A stretch of 8,653 nucleotides of DNA, taken from positions 1 to 8,653 of the forward strand of contig JAGOUP010000022.1 of the NCBI GenBank assembly GCA_018061205.1, given 5' to 3'. The stretch is from Candidatus Levyibacteriota bacterium (lineage in GTDB: Bacteria > Patescibacteriota > Microgenomatia > Levybacterales > UBA12049). Both the position numbers and the translations under genes were made by a program. Under the pieces are notes generated by a model. It saw only the letters and a list, made by a program, of their open reading frames with translations. It made no database searches and was not told the origin of the DNA. Positions 5,695 through 8,653 of the stretch are shown in pieces (the stretch's first letter is position 1; every line of letters starts with the position of its first letter).

Positions 5695-5707
5695 TCTCTT
5701 CATCATG

Positions 5708-5732
5708 TCATTCTGAACTTGTTTCAGAATCT
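5708..5732. repeat. Half copy of the palindromic element after argS
   Basis: GTCATTCTGAACTTGTTTCAGAATCT matches the left half of the element (first hairpin only). Arms ATTCTGAA (5710-5717) and TTCAGAAT (5723-5730) enclose a 5-nt loop. The second hairpin and right end are missing. It begins 14 bp after the argS stop. No T-tract follows, so it may stabilise the 3' end but is not a canonical terminator. Confidence 0.75.
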
Positions 5733-5753
5733 AATTGGTAGTATTTGAAATTC

Positions 5754-5770
5754 TCTGCAGAGCAGAGTAT
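5754..5770. repeat. CTCTGCAGAGCAGAGTA repeat
   Basis: This small self-complementary word has diverged relatives at 2199-2219 and, inverted, at 2243-2267. It lies between the half palindromic element and the structured segment starting at 5778. Confidence 0.5.
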
Positions 5771-5777
5771 GTATGGG

Positions 5778-5925
5778 ACCGGTGGTGTTGTTTCAGAGAA
5801 GAGAGGAAGCGAGTGCGTCGCCAGCTGTACCTTTCGGTAAAGCGATGTCTCACATCCGTTTCTTTCTGTCACCACCGGTGCCCGGAGGACGTTTGATCCA
5901 AAGGATCACTACGCCCCCCAGGCAC
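5778..5925 (-). ncRNA. Highly structured segment, candidate RNA element (minus-strand sense)
   Basis: Three nested or adjacent stems are visible. Stem A pairs ACCGGTGGTG (5778-5787) with CACCACCGGT (5870-5879), perfectly over 10 bp. Within it a purine-rich arm (5794-5813) pairs imperfectly with 5850-5869, and an apical hairpin (5828-5839) reads TACC-GAAA-GGTA on the minus strand, a GNRA tetraloop. Stem B pairs 5912-5925 with 5878-5891, 14 bp including three G-U pairs that are valid only in minus-strand RNA. It encloses GATCC-TTT-GGATC. The G-U pattern and tetraloop favour a minus-strand transcript. The segment follows the stop of the 75-residue gene by about 30 nt. No known RNA family was recognised. 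It could be a structured 3' UTR, an independent small RNA, or a palindromic mobile repeat. Confidence 0.4.
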
Positions 5926-5955
5926 GTTGTTTGTTGTTGCGGAAGGCTTGTTGGC

Positions 5956-6183
5956 TTAGTGCGTGTAGGTGTATATGCTTTTATCGGCAAAGACCACGAT
6001 TGTTTCCTTTTTCCCCTCACTTGTTGTGATCTGAAAACGCCACCATGTTCGCCAGACTGGCGGTGTAACTTTGATGTCTCCGATGGTGAGGTTTATCGCT
6101 TTTTTCCGTTGGCCCGCAGTCCGCAAGATATATCGGGCGAATCCGAAAGCCTGAACGCGATTATGCAGTCGTTGTGTTGCCAT
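5956..6183 (-). CDS. Hypothetical small basic protein (75 residues)
   Basis: The protein begins MATQRLHNRVQAFGFARYIL and ends FADKSIYTYTH. The N-terminal third is basic and may be helical. The rest alternates hydrophobic and polar residues (AINLTIGDIKVTPPVW, WWRFQITTS, ETIVVFADKSIYTY), as in a small beta-rich domain. ATG 6183 has AAGGA six bases upstream in minus sense, a good Shine-Dalgarno. The frame is open further upstream to 6288, but that extension lacks such a site. The opposite strand has a longer Cys-rich frame that looks like a shadow. The gene is alone between argS and the M16 peptidase, on the strand opposite to both. No family was recognised. That it is a real gene rests on the ribosome site and natural composition. 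Confidence 0.55.
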   Translation of the reverse strand: MATQRLHNRVQAFGFARYILRTAGQRKKAINLTIGDIKVTPPVWRTWWRFQITTSEGKKETIVVFADKSIYTYTH

Positions 6184-6189
6184 TTCACT

Positions 6190-6194
6190 TCCTT
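6190..6194 (-). promoter_or_regulatory. Shine-Dalgarno of the 75-residue gene
   Basis: AAGGA in minus-strand sense precedes ATG 6183 by six bases. It is the main reason to prefer this start and to believe the gene. Confidence 0.55.
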
Positions 6195-6290
6195 CGTTTG
6201 TTGTCATGGTGGGCAGGGAGACAGTCTTGCCCGAGATGGATGTACCCAGCACCAGCCCATCAAGAATGCTCCGATGATGTTTTCTCACTC

Positions 6291-6358
6291 AGTGCTCTGC
6301 CTCTATAGCACTCAGCAGGTGAGTGTCTAGGTTTCTAAACAACCAACTGCTGAGTGCT
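6291..6358 (-). promoter_or_regulatory. Competing hairpins in the leader of the 75-residue gene
   Basis: AGCACTCAGCAG (6307-6318) and CTGCTGAGTGCT (6347-6358) form a perfect 12-bp stem. The same 6307-6312 segment can instead pair with AGTGCT at 6291-6296 in a 6-bp stem. Such mutually exclusive pairing occurs in attenuators and riboswitch platforms, but no T-tract or ligand-binding core is recognisable. It may equally be a palindromic DNA repeat. Confidence 0.4.
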
Positions 6359-6389
6359 TGAAATTATTTCTTCCGCAATTTTTCAACGT

Positions 6390-6429
6390 GCCCGCTCGCC
6401 ATCGCTACGCGTAGCGTTAGCGGGCGAGC
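6390..6429. repeat. GC-rich palindromic element with CGCTACGCGTAGCG core
   Basis: The core at 6403-6416 is a 14-bp perfect palindrome. The flanks CCCGCTCGCC (6391-6400) and AGCGGGCGAGC (6419-6429) are complementary in two alternative registers (CCCGCT/AGCGGG or GCTCGCC/GGCGAGC). It stands out as G+C-rich between AT-rich stretches and resembles REP-type intergenic repeats. Confidence 0.65.
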
Positions 6430-6596
6430 CAAAAACAATACAAAATTGCTTTCAGTGATTTTAACAGAAATGTCCCAAGAATGAAAGATTATAGGATTTA
6501 AAATGAGATTTTAATATGCATTGATTTATAGTAAGGAGTACTTTGATATACACTCATTGTTGTATATAAAATATGTTCTATTGCCCGTTTGGGATC
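6430..6596. other. AT-rich spacer without a gene
   Basis: Together with the leader segments on either side this is part of a stretch of about 520 bases (6184-6705) without a coding region. No credible frame exists here: AAGGAG at 6533-6538 is followed by frames that stop within nine codons. In minus sense TATAAT occurs at 6493-6488 without a good -35 box. It is a possible start point for the 75-residue gene and would give a leader of about 300 nt. Confidence 0.5.
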
Positions 6597-6625
6597 TTGT
6601 TTGAGGGGAGGGGAAGTGGTAGAAT
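6597..6625 (+). promoter_or_regulatory. Sigma70-type promoter of the M16 peptidase gene
   Basis: TTGTTT (6597-6602), a 17-bp spacer and TAGAAT (6620-6625) form a good promoter on the plus strand. Transcription would begin near 6632, about 74 bases before ATG 6706. Confidence 0.65.
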
Positions 6626-6640
6626 GAGCAAACGAGTTAG

Positions 6641-6704
6641 TTAGTTCATCGTTCGTAGTTCATAGTAATACCATGAACTCTGAACTCATAACTCTGAACC
6701 AAGT
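6641..6704. repeat. GTTCAT/GAACTC word repeat in the peptidase leader
   Basis: The leader contains repeated words related to AGTTCAT and CTGAACTC. AGTTCAT (6657-6663) and ATGAACT (6673-6679) form a perfect 7-bp hairpin with a 9-nt loop. It lacks a Shine-Dalgarno. Because it happens to be open in the peptidase frame, it can add 11 spurious residues from ATG 6673. Confidence 0.55.
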
Positions 6705-6705
6705 T

Positions 6706-7971
6706 ATGATTTACAAGCGCACAATTTTAGAGAATGGTCTCCGGGTTCTGACTATTCCTATGCGCTCATTTGAATCTGCTACAGCACTCGTACTCGTCGG
6801 TGCAGGCAGCCGCTACGAAGACAAAACCAACTCCGGTATCTCTCACTTTTTAGAACACATGGCTTTCAAAGGCACAAAAACCCGACCAACCACGCTCAGT
6901 ATTGCCAATCTTGTTGATGGTATCGGTGGTGAGTTCAATGCCTATACAGGAAAAGAATCAACAGGCTACTATATCAAATCAGCAGCAAACAACATCGAAC
7001 TATCTATAGATATCCTCGCTGATATGCTCCAAAACAGTCTCTTGGATCAAAAAGAAATAGACAAAGAAAAAGGCGTTATTTTAGAAGAAATCAACCTCTA
7101 TGAAGACACACCATCGCGCAAAATAGGAGAAGTGTATGAAGAACTGCTGTATGGAGATACGCCACTCGGTTGGGATATCGCAGGAAATAAAAAAGTGATC
7201 AAAGGAGTAAAGCGAAAAGACTTTGTAGACTATATGAAGAGTCTCTACAGTGCAGATAACATTACGGTGGTTATTGCAGGGGGAGTTGAAGAGAAAACGG
7301 CGACAGAACTTGTTCAAAAATACTTCGGAAAAATGCCAAAATTTGATACCATAAAGTATAGTCCAGTACTAGAAAGCAGGAGTAAGCCAGCTGTTTTGAT
7401 CCGACAGAAAAAAACAGAGCAGGTCCATATCGCATTGGGTGTTCGAACCGTTGCTGATGAGCACAAAGATCACTATCCACTGGAAGTGTTAGCAGCCATC
7501 GTTGGTGGTGGGATGAGTAGTCGGCTCTTTACCGAAGTTCGTGAAAAGAGAGGATTGGCATATTATGTGCGATCCTATTCAGAACACTATACAGACTGTG
7601 GAAGTTTTGTGACTCTCGCAGGGGTAGACGCGAAACGAGCTGATGAAGCAGTCAAAGTCATTGTCGAGCAGTATCGAGAGATTGCAAATGGCTCACAAAT
7701 AGAAGCGACAGAGCTCAAAAAAGCCAAAGAATTCCTCAAAGGTCACTTTGTCTTGGAACTAGAAGATAGTCGATCAGTCGCAGGCTGGTACGCATCCCAG
7801 GAGCTCTTCAACAAAAAAATGTATAACCCAGATGATATCCTAGCCAAAATAGATGCAGTAACCGCAGAAGAAGTCAAAGCAGTAGCGCAAGAGTATCTCG
7901 TTCGACCATTAAATCTCGCCATCATCGGAGACTTCAAAGACAAAAAACCGTTTGAAAAAATCCTCAGCTAG
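6706..7971 (+). CDS. M16 family zinc metallopeptidase (421 residues)
   Basis: This is a pitrilysin/processing-peptidase-like protease of the M16B type. The zinc site HFLEH (His47, Glu50, His51), in GISHFLEHMAFKGT, is intact, and the distal glutamate is Glu128 in VILEEINLYEDTP. The N-terminal peptidase domain spans about 8-150 and the C-terminal M16 domain about 165-345. The latter includes MSSRLFTEVREKRGLAYYV with the conserved Arg and Tyr that contact substrate. The length equals that of typical single-chain bacterial members, which act as dimers or with a second subunit. No signal peptide is present, so it is likely cytoplasmic. ATG 6706 gives the family-typical start MIYKRTILENGLRVL. ATG 6673 would add repeat-derived residues. 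No Shine-Dalgarno is seen. Substrates cannot be inferred. An unknown gene follows after 38 bp. Confidence 0.95.
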   Translation: MIYKRTILENGLRVLTIPMRSFESATALVLVGAGSRYEDKTNSGISHFLEHMAFKGTKTRPTTLSIANLVDGIGGEFNAYTGKESTGYYIKSAANNIELSIDILADMLQNSLLDQKEIDKEKGVILEEINLYEDTPSRKIGEVYEELLYGDTPLGWDIAGNKKVIKGVKRKDFVDYMKSLYSADNITVVIAGGVEEKTATELVQKYFGKMPKFDTIKYSPVLESRSKPAVLIRQKKTEQVHIALGVRTVADEHKDHYPLEVLAAIVGGGMSSRLFTEVREKRGLAYYVRSYSEHYTDCGSFVTLAGVDAKRADEAVKVIVEQYREIANGSQIEATELKKAKEFLKGHFVLELEDSRSVAGWYASQELFNKKMYNPDDILAKIDAVTAEEVKAVAQEYLVRPLNLAIIGDFKDKKPFEKILS

Positions 7972-8009
7972 ACCTAATTAATTTCTGCCTCAAAGCAATA
8001 ACATTTTTT

Positions 8010-8653
8010 ATGTCAAAACATGAACGACAAGAAGCAAAACGAGAACGGCGAGCAGCAGCCAGGCAAGCAGAAACACTAACAGGTGGTGAATTATTTAGTA
8101 GAGCATTGGAGGCAGAACACGCACCAGATATTTTCCTGGTACATCAGGGTATGCGACACGAAGAATTAAATCTAGAGGGTCCGGCAATTATTGGTGAGTC
8201 ACTGCAGAGAAATTTATCCAGAGCAAAAGGAAAACGAATAGTGGTGCTTGAGAATGCAGGCGGAACAAAGGAGCAGGTGGACCAACTTCATGAAACTATA
8301 GATAAGATAGGATTTCAAGGCATTGTCGTATTAGAACTGATTGGTGCAGAAACGCAAAGAGCTGTTTCACCCAGTCAGATAAAAGAACGAATAAAACAAA
8401 TTGCATATACTAGAAAAGTCAGTGATGTGCTCCGGCAAAGATTATTGCCTGTATCAGATGTTTGGAGATTTTATATGGGAAGAGAGTTAGACAAAGCACG
8501 AAGCAGATGGCCATTTGAAGTAGTCCATGAGTACCATACTCCCGATTTTAATGAAAAAGAAAAAACAGCAGGTGAAGGTGGAAATGTCAGTGAACAAGTA
8601 AGAGCATTATGGGAAAATGGTGAATTTGATCACGCATTAGGACTCTATATACC
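8010..8653 (+). CDS. Unrecognised protein, N-terminal 214 codons (cut by window edge)
   Basis: The frame from ATG 8010 is open to the right edge. The N-terminus MSKHERQEAKRERRAAARQAE is a strongly charged, probably coiled-coil helix. A probable alpha/beta region follows (APDIFLVHQGMRHEELNLEG, KGKRIVVLENAGGT, GFQGIVVLELIGAE). Then comes a helical basic stretch (IKERIKQIAYTRKVSDVLRQR) and a Trp-containing segment. No membrane helix is seen and no family was recognised. It starts 38 bp after the peptidase stop on the same strand and has no Shine-Dalgarno. TAACAT (7999-8004) lies just upstream and could be a weak -10 box for a leaderless message, or the gene may be cotranscribed with the peptidase. 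The composition and uninterrupted 214 codons make it credible. Confidence 0.8.
   Translation, partial: MSKHERQEAKRERRAAARQAETLTGGELFSRALEAEHAPDIFLVHQGMRHEELNLEGPAIIGESLQRNLSRAKGKRIVVLENAGGTKEQVDQLHETIDKIGFQGIVVLELIGAETQRAVSPSQIKERIKQIAYTRKVSDVLRQRLLPVSDVWRFYMGRELDKARSRWPFEVVHEYHTPDFNEKEKTAGEGGNVSEQVRALWENGEFDHALGLYI

Noticed and set aside
5708..5732. Intrinsic terminator after argS
   Set aside because: The hairpin is good, but no T-tract follows and the sequence is clearly a half copy of the dispersed palindromic element.
5773..6330. Open frame of 185 codons on the plus strand opposite the 75-residue gene
   Set aside because: It has no Shine-Dalgarno, unnatural Cys/Pro/Arg-rich composition, and spans the strong stems at 5778-5925. 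The minus-strand frame with its ribosome site is more convincing.
6673..6705. Upstream ATG extending the M16 peptidase by 11 residues
   Set aside because: The extension is translated from a GAACTC word repeat, whereas MIYKRTILENGLRVL matches the usual family N-terminus.
1..8653. tRNA, rRNA, tmRNA, RNase P or SRP RNA genes
   Set aside because: I looked for T-arm GTTCGA contexts and conserved motifs of the common RNAs on both strands. The only GTTCGAAC hit lies in the peptidase coding sequence with no cloverleaf around it.

Overview
The window looks like a piece of a small bacterial chromosome with about 40% G+C that uses the standard code: genes end in TAA, TAG or TGA, and no TGA is read through. 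Three traits recall Patescibacteria (Candidate Phyla Radiation): many short proteins without recognisable families, several genes with no Shine-Dalgarno sequence, and intergenic spacers filled with short palindromic or low-complexity repeats. This assignment is an inference; there is no rRNA or other marker that settles it.

Left part (1-3665), all on the minus strand. In transcription order it holds a CheY-like response regulator (3665-3249), a 140-residue unknown protein with a Pro/Ala/Thr-rich tail (3178-2756), a 120-residue membrane protein (2667-2305), an 83-residue two-helix membrane protein (2125-1874), a 116-residue unknown protein (1836-1486), and a membrane-anchored GAF-PAS histidine kinase (1290 to beyond the left edge). 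The spacers carry AT-rich word repeats and GC-rich hairpins. The regulator and kinase may form one signalling pathway, but that is inferred from strand and proximity only.

Middle part (3666-5694). Divergent from the regulator lies argS, arginyl-tRNA synthetase, which appears to be transcribed as a leaderless mRNA from an extended -10 box. A palindromic element of 66-69 bp occurs three times here. One copy is just upstream of the argS promoter. The other two lie inside the argS reading frame, in the same orientation and phase, and add about 22 residues each at the two domain junctions of the enzyme. Half or degenerate copies occur at 5708-5732 and 2144-2171. Differences between copies are compensatory within the stems. 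This is the most striking observation in the window and resembles the coding-region palindromic elements described in Rickettsia.

Right-middle part (5695-6705), about 1 kb. It has one credible small gene on the minus strand (75 residues, with a good Shine-Dalgarno). This is preceded by a roughly 300-nt leader rich in inverted repeats and followed by a 150-nt segment that folds extensively, including a GAAA-capped hairpin in minus-strand sense. It may hold a structured RNA.

Right part (6706-8653). An M16-family zinc peptidase has an intact HxxEH site and a good upstream promoter. It is followed after 38 bp by the first 214 codons of an unrecognised protein that runs off the window.
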